Positions 52,930 through 61,517 of a DNA stretch of 64,000 bases are shown one piece after another. A model generated the notes under the pieces. The model saw nothing but the letters and a program-made list of their open reading frames with translations, searched no databases and was not told the origin of the DNA. The stretch comes from Verrucomicrobiota bacterium (GTDB lineage: Bacteria; Verrucomicrobiota; Verrucomicrobiia; Chthoniobacterales; UBA10450). Every line of letters begins with the position of its first letter. The stretch's first letter is position 1. The translations under genes were made by a program, and so were the position numbers. The stretch spans positions 98,184 through 162,183 of the forward strand of contig QHNH01000017.1 in NCBI GenBank assembly GCA_003218375.1, in the 5' to 3' direction.

Positions 52930-55782
52930 ATGGGAGCTGCTCTGCGGTTCCACGCGGAGATTGCGCCATCAGGTCTAGCGGGAGACTCTTTTGCAAGGTG
53001 CCGCGGATTCCTGGTGCTTCTCGTAGCGCTGATGGGATTCGGCGCTTTTGCTGTCCCTGCAAAAGCGCAAATTACTTTTCTATACACCGTCAAAAATACG
53101 TCTGATACGGTCGTTGCCAATGCGTGCGCCAATGCCACAGCCGGGTGCTCGCTGCGCGGTGCGATCCAGGCTGCGAACGCGAGTGGCGCCAGCACCATAG
53201 CCTTCGCGATCCCTGCAAATGATCCGTTCTGCACCGGCGGTGTTTGCACGATCAATCTAGGGTCAGCGCTGCCCGACATTACCGTGAACACAGAGTTCGA
53301 CGGCCCCGGCGCGGACAAGCTCACGGTGCGGCGCAACGCCGGGACCGAGTTCCGCATTTTCAATGTCACGACTGCAGGGACCGTGTTTTTGTTTGGGATG
53401 ACCATCAGTAACGGTTCGGTCAGCCTCAGCATGGAGCGCGGCGGCGGTGTTCAGAATGCGAGCACCGGCACGGTGAGCATCACTAACTGTGTGCTCAGCG
53501 GTAACTTTGCTTTCTTCGGTGGCGGCATAGAGAATGCGAGCAGCGGCACGATGAGCATCACTAACTGTGTGCTCAGCGGTAACGTTGCTTTCAAAGGCGG
53601 CGGCATAGATAACACTGGCGGGGGAACTGTGAACTCCGGCACAATGAATGTCGCCCACACGACCCTGACGGGTAACTCCGCTCCTTCCGCCGGCGGCATT
53701 TACAACAGTGGCATACTCAATGTCACCGACAGCACGCTGACGGGTAACTCTGCTAGCGCCGGCGATGGCGGGGGTATTTCCAACTTCAGCAACGGCCCCA
53801 TAACCGGCACGGCGAATATTACGAACTGCACGCTCAGCAATAACTCTGCTACCGCCGCGGGCGGCGGCATTTCGAATGCCAGCGCTGGCAGAGTAAACGT
53901 GACCAACAGCACGCTTTCCGGCAACTCTGTCCTTGGGCCTGTTGCCAGCTTTGGAAATGGACAGGAAGCTGACGGTGGCGGCATTGCCACTGGCAATGGC
54001 GATACCGTGACCATCACGAACTGCACGTTCGCGGGCAACTCGGCTGTGGGTGGTACAGGTGCAAGCAACAGCCAGGGCGGCAACGGCGAGGGTGGGGGAA
54101 TTTACAGCGACGGCGCAACCGTAACCATCATCAACAGCACCTTCTTGGGTAACTCGGCTACTGGTGGAGCTGGTGGTCCCTCCTCCGGTGCCGGGGGTGC
54201 GGGCGAGGGTGGTGGAATTCGTAATAAGACCGGCACTATTAGTATCAGCAATAGTACCTTCTCGGGCAATTCGGTTACCGGTGGCGTTACCGCTCCTTCC
54301 GGATTTGGACCCGGTGTGGGCGGCGGTATTAACAGCTCCGGCGTCACTCAGCTTAAGAGCACCATTATCGCCAGAAGCACGGCCAGCGCTTCTGGACCGG
54401 ATGTTAATGGCTCTTTTACTTCACAAGGCTTTAACCTGATCGGTAAGAACGACGGCGCGGCCGCGAGTTTTCCTACCGGAAACCCAAATGGGAGCGGCGA
54501 TATCGTCGGAACCGCCGCTTCTCCGATTGATCCCAAGTTCGATCCAGCCGGTTTGCAAAATAATGGCGGCCCGACTTCGACGACCGCGCTTCTTTTTGGC
54601 AGCCCGGCCATCGACAAAGGCATTAATACCGTCCTGGCCACCGTCACTAGCGCTATTAATAACTCGACGACAGCAATCAACGTTAATAACGCCAGCAATA
54701 TTCCTGCCGGAGCCGGCTATACGATCCTCATTGATAGCGAGCAGATGGTCGTGACCAGCAAAGCCGGCAATTCCTTGACCGTTACGCGCGGCGCGAACAG
54801 CACGATGGCGGCCTCTCATTCCACAGGAGCGAGTTTGTATCCGGCCTTTGATCAGCGCGGCACAGGCTTCCCGCGCACTTTTAACGATCCGGCGATTCCA
54901 AACGCGAACGGTGGCGACAACACAGACATTGGCGCCTTCGAAGTGCAAGTTGTAGCTCCTCCTCCCACACCTACCCCCACGCCGACACCAACAGCAACAC
55001 CTACGGCTACTCCTACCACCTTGGCTAATATTTCCACCCGGCTACCAGTGCAAACCGGTGACAACGTTCTCATTGGGGGCTTCATCGTGACCGGGACGCA
55101 GGACAAGAAAGTAATTATTCGCGCCTTGGGGCCGTCGGTGCCGGTGCCCGGAGCGCTGGCCAATCCCACGCTGGAACTTTACAGTGGATCGACGCTGCTG
55201 GAGTCCAACGACAACTGGGTCGATAGCCCGAACAAGCAAGCGATCATCGATAGCACCATTCCGCCACCGAACAATCTGGAGTCAGCCATTGTGCGGACGT
55301 TGCCGGCCAACAGCTCCGCTTATACGGCGATCGTGCGCGGGGTAAACAACACCACCGGCATAGCAGTGGTAGAAGCATACGACTTGGATAGAACGGTTAA
55401 CTCGAAGCTGGCGAACATCTCCACCCGCGGGTTAGTGCAGACCGGTGACAACGTCCTGATAGCTGGAACTATTATTCTGGGTCAAGCATCGCAGAAAGTA
55501 ATCATCCGCGCGATAGGACCGTCCCTGTCGGTGCCCGGAAAGCTGGCCGATCCGACGCTGGAGTTGCGCGATCAAAACGGCGGTCTCCTCGAGGCCAATG
55601 ATAACTGGGTGGACAGCCCGAACAAGCAAGCGATTATCGACAGCACGATCCCGCCCAGTAACAACCTGGAGTCTGCGATTGTGCGGACGTTGCCGGCGAA
55701 CGGCGCGAGCTACACCGCGATCTTACGCGGCGTGAACAACACGACCGGCATCGCCGTCGTCGAAATTTACGCGCTCCAATAG
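52930..55782 (+). CDS. Exported CSLREA beta-helix protein with twin C-terminal domains (paralogue B)
   Basis: 950 aa from ATG 52930; an in-frame GTG at 52786 would add 48 residues without improving the signal peptide (core GFLVLLVALMGFGAFAV). The CSLREA-like motif is shortened (TAGCSLRGAIQAANAS). Many beta-helix turns follow (ITNCVLSGN, VTNSTLSGN), including a 78-base direct DNA duplication near 53455-53610. A short extra domain (INNSTTAINVNNASNIPAG, QMVVTSKAGNSLTVTRG) sits before DIGAFE. A Pro-Thr linker (about 676-696) and two twin-domain copies end EIYALQ. Copy 1 is nearly identical at DNA level to that of paralogue A. It starts 149 bases after paralogue A. Confidence 0.87.
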   Translation: MGAALRFHAEIAPSGLAGDSFARCRGFLVLLVALMGFGAFAVPAKAQITFLYTVKNTSDTVVANACANATAGCSLRGAIQAANASGASTIAFAIPANDPFCTGGVCTINLGSALPDITVNTEFDGPGADKLTVRRNAGTEFRIFNVTTAGTVFLFGMTISNGSVSLSMERGGGVQNASTGTVSITNCVLSGNFAFFGGGIENASSGTMSITNCVLSGNVAFKGGGIDNTGGGTVNSGTMNVAHTTLTGNSAPSAGGIYNSGILNVTDSTLTGNSASAGDGGGISNFSNGPITGTANITNCTLSNNSATAAGGGISNASAGRVNVTNSTLSGNSVLGPVASFGNGQEADGGGIATGNGDTVTITNCTFAGNSAVGGTGASNSQGGNGEGGGIYSDGATVTIINSTFLGNSATGGAGGPSSGAGGAGEGGGIRNKTGTISISNSTFSGNSVTGGVTAPSGFGPGVGGGINSSGVTQLKSTIIARSTASASGPDVNGSFTSQGFNLIGKNDGAAASFPTGNPNGSGDIVGTAASPIDPKFDPAGLQNNGGPTSTTALLFGSPAIDKGINTVLATVTSAINNSTTAINVNNASNIPAGAGYTILIDSEQMVVTSKAGNSLTVTRGANSTMAASHSTGASLYPAFDQRGTGFPRTFNDPAIPNANGGDNTDIGAFEVQVVAPPPTPTPTPTPTATPTATPTTLANISTRLPVQTGDNVLIGGFIVTGTQDKKVIIRALGPSVPVPGALANPTLELYSGSTLLESNDNWVDSPNKQAIIDSTIPPPNNLESAIVRTLPANSSAYTAIVRGVNNTTGIAVVEAYDLDRTVNSKLANISTRGLVQTGDNVLIAGTIILGQASQKVIIRAIGPSLSVPGKLADPTLELRDQNGGLLEANDNWVDSPNKQAIIDSTIPPSNNLESAIVRTLPANGASYTAILRGVNNTTGIAVVEIYALQ

Positions 55783-55896
55783 GGACAAATCGCTCCCCAG
55801 ACCTCGATCCCTTGGGAGTGAGTTCCCGCCTTCATTCCGACCCCGAAAACATTCGGGGTTGCTTGCACTTTCCGGTCCGGAATCTCGCATTAGCTC

Positions 55897-58386
55897 ATGA
55901 TGAAGAGATCCCGACCGAAATCCGAACTCGCGCCATCAACTCAACCAGGAAAAACAGTTTTCCGAGATGCGCCGCAATCCCGCAGTCGCGGGACACTCTT
56001 CTTGTTTTTCGTTGCCGTGCCCCTGATCGGATTCTGGCTCGCCGTTTCCGCGCCGGCTGCGACCTTCACCGTCAACAGCACGGGCGACGAAAGCGATCCT
56101 GTGCCGAGCGATGGCGTCTGCGGCACGGTGGCAATCGACAAAACTCATTCCGGCGGGCCGTGCACGCTACGGGCCGCGATCGAGTCGGCGAATGCGAATG
56201 CGAATACGGACACGATCCAATTCAATCTTCCCGCCGGCTCGGTAATCAACCTGACCCAGGTCCTGCCTGACTTGAGCACCAACATGTCGATCACCGGCCC
56301 CGGCGCGAGCGTGCTGACTGTAAGGCGGGATACCGGCGGCAGTTACCGAGTCTTTCATGTGACAACCGCAGGGTTTGTTACTTTCTCCGGCATCACGATT
56401 AGCAATGGGCTCGGCGGCATCATTAACGACAACGCCGCCACCCTCACCGTTACCGGTTGCATAATCAGCGGCAATTCCACTACGAGCGGGCTTGGCGGCG
56501 CCATTTTCAACAATAGCACCGGCCCAGTGAATGTGACTGACAGCACGATGAGCGGTAACTCTGCTGGCAGAGGCGGCGCCATTTTCAACAACAGCACTGC
56601 CACGGTGACTGTCACCAACAGCACGCTCTCTAATAACCTTTCCAATGGAAGCAGCACCGTCGGTGGCGGCGGCATTTACAACAACAGCACCGGCACGCTA
56701 AACGTAACCAATAGCACTCTCTCCTCAAATCGTGCTACCGCTTCGGGTGCTAATAGTGCGAGTGGCGGCGGCATTTTCAACGCCAGCGGCACCGTGAACG
56801 TCACCAACTGCAAGATCGAAGGTAATGCGGCCAACTGTCCTAATGGCAACGCGAGTGGTGGCGGCATTTACAACGAAAGCGGCACAGTGAACGTCGCCAA
56901 CAGCGCCTTCCACTTTAACGATTGCGGTCCTGTTTCCGGTGCGAATTTTTTCGTTGCCGCCAGTGGCGGTGGCATTTTCAGCGCAAGCGGCACCCTGAAC
57001 GTCGCTAATACGACACTTAGCGCTAACTTCGCTTTCGCCATTAGTTCTGGGACCGCACGCGGTGCCGGCATTTTCATCAACACCGGCACAGTGAACCTCA
57101 CCAATAGCACGCTCAGCGATAACTCTTGTAGCGGGCACCCATCCTCCATGACGTTTGGCGGCGGCATCTTCAACGCGACTGGCGGCGTCACGGTCAAGAG
57201 CTCGATCATCGCCTTAAGCAGGGTAGTCGCGGATGACGGGACCGTGGGATCAAACCCGGATGCTTCTGGTTCGTTCACTTCGCAGGGTTTCAACCTGATT
57301 GGCAAGAGAGACGGCAGCACCGGCTTCACCCAGTCTACCGATCAGACCGGAACAGTGGCCTCACCACTTGATCCGAAACTCGACCCGGCAGGATTCCGGG
57401 ACAACGGTGGCCCTACTGGAACCGTCGCCCTTCTTCCCGGCAGCCCGGCAATCGATAAAGGCACCAGCCATTGCTCGACTTGTGGTTTGACCGGAGTCCT
57501 GACGACCGACCAGCGGGATGTCGGTTTTCCGCGCACCTTCGATGACCCCGCGACGCTGAATGCGTCCGGGGGCGATGGGACGGACATCGGCGCCTTCGAA
57601 GTGCAGACCAGCCTGGTGACCAGGCTCGCCAACATCTCGACTCGTCTGCCGGTACAGACCGGCGACAACGTCCTCATCGGAGGCTTTATTATCACCGGGA
57701 CGCAGCCGAAGAAGGTGATTCTGCGCGCGATCGGTCCATCCTTGCCCTTCGCAAATAAACTGGCGAATCCGACGCTGGAGTTATTTGGCCCGTCAGGCCG
57801 GATCGATTCGAACGATAACTGGGTCGATTCACCTAACAAGCAGGCGATCATCGATTCCACAATTCCGCCTTCAAACGATTTGGAGTCAGCGATTGTAGCG
57901 ACTCTTCCGGCGAACAACGCCGGCTACACGGCCATTGTCCGCGGGGTGAATGGTGGAACTGGCATTGGCGTGGTCGAAGCCTACGACCTGGATCAATCGG
58001 TCGATTCGAAGCTGGCAAACATTTCCACGCGCGGCTTTGTCCAGACCGGCGACAACATTCTCATCGCCGGCACCATAATTTTGGGACCGAACGTCCAGAA
58101 GGTGCTCGTGCGTGGGATCGGTCCTTCCTTGCAAATCTCAGGTAAGATGGGCGATCCGGCTCTGGAATTGCGCGATCAGAACGGCGACATCCTGCAAGCC
58201 AACGACAACTGGATCGATAGCCCGGATAAACAAGCCATCATCGACACCACAATTCCGCCGACGAACGATTTCGAGTCTGCCATCATCGCGACGTTACCCG
58301 CCAACGGCGCCAGCTACACCGCCATCCTGCGCGGAGTGAACAACACGACCGGCATCGCGGTCGTGGAAATCTACGCGCTCAATTAA
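55897..58386 (+). CDS. Exported CSLREA beta-helix protein with twin C-terminal domains (paralogue C)
   Basis: 829 aa. ATG 55897 or the adjacent ATG 55900 starts a signal peptide with core LFLFFVAVPLIGFWLAVS. The CSLREA motif is complete (FTVNSTGDESDPVPSDG, CTLRAAIESANANAN). Beta-helix turns rich in NNSTG and VTNSTLS follow (about 140-440), then the anchor-Q-like end (FRDNGGPTGTVALL, AIDKGT, DIGAFEVQ) and two twin-domain copies from about 575 and 703, ending EIYALN. Upstream DNA (GGAATCTCGCATT and ATGATGAA) matches that of paralogue A, showing the promoter region was duplicated with the gene. The stop overlaps that of the convergent regulator gene. Confidence 0.88.
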   Translation: MMKRSRPKSELAPSTQPGKTVFRDAPQSRSRGTLFLFFVAVPLIGFWLAVSAPAATFTVNSTGDESDPVPSDGVCGTVAIDKTHSGGPCTLRAAIESANANANTDTIQFNLPAGSVINLTQVLPDLSTNMSITGPGASVLTVRRDTGGSYRVFHVTTAGFVTFSGITISNGLGGIINDNAATLTVTGCIISGNSTTSGLGGAIFNNSTGPVNVTDSTMSGNSAGRGGAIFNNSTATVTVTNSTLSNNLSNGSSTVGGGGIYNNSTGTLNVTNSTLSSNRATASGANSASGGGIFNASGTVNVTNCKIEGNAANCPNGNASGGGIYNESGTVNVANSAFHFNDCGPVSGANFFVAASGGGIFSASGTLNVANTTLSANFAFAISSGTARGAGIFINTGTVNLTNSTLSDNSCSGHPSSMTFGGGIFNATGGVTVKSSIIALSRVVADDGTVGSNPDASGSFTSQGFNLIGKRDGSTGFTQSTDQTGTVASPLDPKLDPAGFRDNGGPTGTVALLPGSPAIDKGTSHCSTCGLTGVLTTDQRDVGFPRTFDDPATLNASGGDGTDIGAFEVQTSLVTRLANISTRLPVQTGDNVLIGGFIITGTQPKKVILRAIGPSLPFANKLANPTLELFGPSGRIDSNDNWVDSPNKQAIIDSTIPPSNDLESAIVATLPANNAGYTAIVRGVNGGTGIGVVEAYDLDQSVDSKLANISTRGFVQTGDNILIAGTIILGPNVQKVLVRGIGPSLQISGKMGDPALELRDQNGDILQANDNWIDSPDKQAIIDTTIPPTNDFESAIIATLPANGASYTAILRGVNNTTGIAVVEIYALN

Positions 58387-60611
58387 TAAACCGTCTTCGG
58401 TTCCGGACCTTCCAGAATCTTCTGGAAACGCGGATCGCTTCGCAGCGAATCCCATTCCCAACGGAGACGAAGATCAGCGAGCGTGATGTTATTCGGAAAA
58501 TCCGAACACTCAACCGGTCCGGGAGTGGAAAGCAGACGCTCAATCAGCGTGATGGCCTGGTCCGACTCGCCAAGGAGTGCGTAAACCAGCGCCAGATTGG
58601 CCGCATAGTTGGCACCGTGAAATGCGTTTTGGCTTTCGGGCTCGAGTTCGACAGCTCGACGAGCTTCGCGAATGGCATCGTCCTTCCTCTGCATGTAGGC
58701 GTAGAGTAATCCAAGGACGGCATGACGCTCGGCTACGTCGGGATTGTCGCGCACGCGCTTTTCGGCATCCGGCGTCGCCGCGGCAAAATAGCGCTGGGCC
58801 GATTCGATCTCGCCGCGAGCGAGGGCCATGCGGCCCTGGTAATATTCCCGAGGGGCGTCTCCGCCTGGAGAAAAATTTTTTAATCGAGTGTCAGTCAGGA
58901 TTTTTTCCGCTGTGGCATAATCCCGTTCCAGCATGGCCAAATCCCAGCGTGAAATAATCACCATTCCATAAGCCTCAATGCCGGCAGGGATGTTTTCTAA
59001 AATTTTTCTACCCGCGGCGGGATTGCCGTTGCGAAACACTTCAAGGTAAGCAAGGCCAATCTTGGGAGGCACAAAATCCGGCTTGATCGCCAGCGTGCGA
59101 TTGAAACCGGCCGTAGCGGCAGGCCAGTCACGCACAAAAAGGTAATTATTGGCCGCTTGGAAAGCGATGATGCGGTTGCGAGGATCGAGGGACCGAGCGC
59201 GTTCGAAGCTTGCCATCGATTCACGCCAGCGCCCCTGCCGGCGATAGATGCCACCGATGTAACCGTAGATCTCGGCGTTATTGGGAGAAGTCGCGGCGGC
59301 GACCTCAAACTCCTTCAGCGCTGCGTCGTACTTCTTCTCCCCCCAATAGAGGCAAAGACCGAGAGCCATATGCGCTTCGCCCAAGGCTGGCGATAATCGC
59401 AGAGCTTCCTCGGCCTGGGCGCGCGCTTTCGCCTTATGCGCGCGATCATCTGCGGGAAACTGGCTATTGAGCATGGAGGCCCGCGCGTAAGCCAGGGCAA
59501 ACCCTGGATCAAGCGCGATCGCTTGCAGGTAGATTTTCTCCGCCTCGACATAATCTTCCGTTCCACGCGCCGTCAGGTAAAGCACGTAAGCCTCCGAGTT
59601 AGTAGTGGGTTTGGCATCAAGACGCGCCTTTTCTTCCGGCGCGAGTTTCGCTTCCAGAGCGGTCGCGATCCGTTGGGCGATATCACTCTGGATCGCGAAG
59701 ACATCCGCCAGTTCGCGGTCGTAGGTTTCGGCCCATACATGCGTATTCGTGCGTGTTTCTATCAATTGCGCCGTCACCCGCACTTTGCCCCCGGCGCGCC
59801 GCACGCTTCCTTCGAGAACATTAGCCACGCCCAGCTCCTGTCCGATCTCGCGAAGATTCCGATGCGGACCGGCAACATAACTCGCGACGCTCGTGCGCGA
59901 GATGACTTTGAGATCGGCGAATTTCGCGAGCGCGGTCAGAATGTCGTCCTGCACTCCCTCGGTGAAAAATGCATTCTCCTTGTCGTCGCTGAGATTGGCG
60001 AATGGCAGCACGGCAATGCTTTTTTCCGGAAGCACAATCCTTGCGGATGGAATTTTGGCTGGCGCTTCAGGTGGATTTTGCGTTCGGCTGCGCCAGAAAA
60101 AGAGCGCGGCGGCAACACTCAGCCCCAGCACGGCTGCGATCGCCAGAGAGATTGGCCTGAAACTGCGGCGGTGATTCGGCTCGGCGATCGAAGCAATATA
60201 TTGTGTCTCGTTCTCTGCGAGCGCGCTTACGGCCGTCGGCATTCTCCGCTGCTGCGGGCCTCCATCGGCCTCGCGCATTTTGACGTTGGCGACAAAGCGG
60301 TAGCCGCGGCCTGGGATCGTGACGATGTAGTGATGGGAACCAGGCGTTTCCCCGAAAACGCGGCGCAGGGTCGAAATATTTTGGGTGAGATTATTTTCTT
60401 CCACGATGGAATCGGGCCAGACGGCCTCCATCAAGCGCTCCTTGTCCAGCACGGTGTCGTGATGCTCGACCAGGTAGAGGAGCGTCTCAAAAACGCGCGG
60501 CGTCAGCGGGACCGGCGCGCCCGCCCGCCACAAAAGGCGTTTTCCTGCATCCAGGCGGAACTCGCCAAACTCATAAACGTGCCCAGGCGGAGCATTCGTC
60601 GCGAGTTTCAT
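58383..60611 (-). CDS. Winged-helix transmembrane regulator with TolB-like and TPR regions (CadC-like)
   Basis: 742 aa. An OmpR/CadC-type winged helix is at residues 12-110 (FGEFRLDAGKRLLWR, LTPRVFETLLYLVEHH, YIVTIPGRGYRFVA). One transmembrane helix covers about 155-173. The outer part begins SIAVLPFANLSDD, a TolB-like N-terminal domain with VLEGSVRRAGGKVRVTAQLI, very close to that of the kinase at 22350. TPR-like helices run from about 345 to 720. It is a one-component regulator: sensing outside the membrane, DNA binding inside. It converges on paralogue C and is divergent from the small exported protein at 60889; the 277 bases between contain both promoters. Confidence 0.9.
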   Translation of the reverse strand: MKLATNAPPGHVYEFGEFRLDAGKRLLWRAGAPVPLTPRVFETLLYLVEHHDTVLDKERLMEAVWPDSIVEENNLTQNISTLRRVFGETPGSHHYIVTIPGRGYRFVANVKMREADGGPQQRRMPTAVSALAENETQYIASIAEPNHRRSFRPISLAIAAVLGLSVAAALFFWRSRTQNPPEAPAKIPSARIVLPEKSIAVLPFANLSDDKENAFFTEGVQDDILTALAKFADLKVISRTSVASYVAGPHRNLREIGQELGVANVLEGSVRRAGGKVRVTAQLIETRTNTHVWAETYDRELADVFAIQSDIAQRIATALEAKLAPEEKARLDAKPTTNSEAYVLYLTARGTEDYVEAEKIYLQAIALDPGFALAYARASMLNSQFPADDRAHKAKARAQAEEALRLSPALGEAHMALGLCLYWGEKKYDAALKEFEVAAATSPNNAEIYGYIGGIYRRQGRWRESMASFERARSLDPRNRIIAFQAANNYLFVRDWPAATAGFNRTLAIKPDFVPPKIGLAYLEVFRNGNPAAGRKILENIPAGIEAYGMVIISRWDLAMLERDYATAEKILTDTRLKNFSPGGDAPREYYQGRMALARGEIESAQRYFAAATPDAEKRVRDNPDVAERHAVLGLLYAYMQRKDDAIREARRAVELEPESQNAFHGANYAANLALVYALLGESDQAITLIERLLSTPGPVECSDFPNNITLADLRLRWEWDSLRSDPRFQKILEGPEPKTVY

Positions 60612-60888
60612 AAAGTTTCAGAAAAATTCAGTCCCATCCTAAGGACTTTCAGACCGGTTTGTTGGAAAATTACCATGAAAGAACGGACCCCATCCCGTCA
60701 CCAACAAGAGTAACAAAACTAGAAAAAGAACCAAGAGAAAGAACGAAAACCAAGTGAAGACAAGCGCCCATGTCATCGCATTGGTCTGCATGGCGTTGGC
60801 TGGTGGGCAAATGCGCACGTGGGCCGGATCGTCACGGGCACGGGATAAAAAAGTCCCCCGGAGCCAAGGGAAGAAAAGGAACCGAATT

Positions 60889-61311
60889 ATGACACGAAAG
60901 ATTCTATCTCTCATCGCGCTCACGACTCTCGCCGGGACACTCTCGCTCGACGCGGACCCGACGCCGAGCGCCGATAGCACATCGAGCAAGAACGCAAACA
61001 AAGTCGAAAGCGAAAAGCCACGGGCCAAAACCAACGCCGCCCCCAAGATGGCTCCGTTAGCGGAAGGTTGGAGTTACGTGAAGGGCGAATGGATTCATGC
61101 AGACGGCTACAAGTATGTGAACGGCCAGGTCGTTCGCACCGGCGCACAAACTCACAAACGTTCACCGAAGCCGCCTTCGAAGGCGCTTTTGAATTCTGTG
61201 AAAACCAAGCCCGCGCCCTCTCCGGATCCGAACAGCGCCGCTGGGAAAGCCGCCCAGAAAGAGCGGAACCTTACTCCGCGACCTGCCTCGCAAACTGGCA
61301 CGCACTTATAG
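60889..61311 (+). CDS. Small exported protein of unknown function
   Basis: 140 aa from ATG 60889, which has AAAAGGA eight bases upstream and begins a signal peptide (MTRKILSLIALTTLAGTLS). The in-frame GTG at 60754 also begins a signal-peptide-like stretch (MKTSAHVIALVCMALAGGQ); the second start is preferred for its ribosome site. The mature protein is Lys/Ser/Pro-rich, with a central ordered motif EGWSYVKGEWIHADGYKYVN and no cysteines. I do not recognise the family. It is divergent from the winged-helix regulator. Confidence 0.7.
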   Translation: MTRKILSLIALTTLAGTLSLDADPTPSADSTSSKNANKVESEKPRAKTNAAPKMAPLAEGWSYVKGEWIHADGYKYVNGQVVRTGAQTHKRSPKPPSKALLNSVKTKPAPSPDPNSAAGKAAQKERNLTPRPASQTGTHL

Positions 61312-61327
61312 CGCGCCACGAACCACC

Positions 61328-61464
61328 GATAGCACCGTCCCTCCGATCGATGATTTGGAGTCGGCGATTGTCCGCACGTTATCGCCTCGAATTACACCGC
61401 GATCGTGCGCGGCGTGAATGATACGACCGGCATCGCCGTCGTCGAAAGGTACGCGCTGAACTGA
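61328..61464 (+). pseudogene. Orphan 3' end of the twin C-terminal domain (3), frameshifted
   Basis: DSTVPPIDDLESAIVRTLS is read in one frame. After a small deletion NYTAIVRGVNDTTGIAVVER and YALN plus stop follow in another. This is the last about 45 residues of the twin domain, with the join at about 61380-61390. It lies between two intact genes, 16 bases after the small exported protein. Confidence 0.88.
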
Positions 61465-61517
61465 AATCGGACGCGGCCACCTCGGGGGTTGCAGCCGAAT
61501 AGTCTTTTGGGTTGTCG

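Noticed and set aside
60754-60888. GTG 60754 as the start of the small exported protein
   Set aside because: It opens a second signal-peptide-like stretch but lacks a ribosome site as good as the AAAAGGA before ATG 60889, which begins a complete signal peptide. It is kept only as an alternative.
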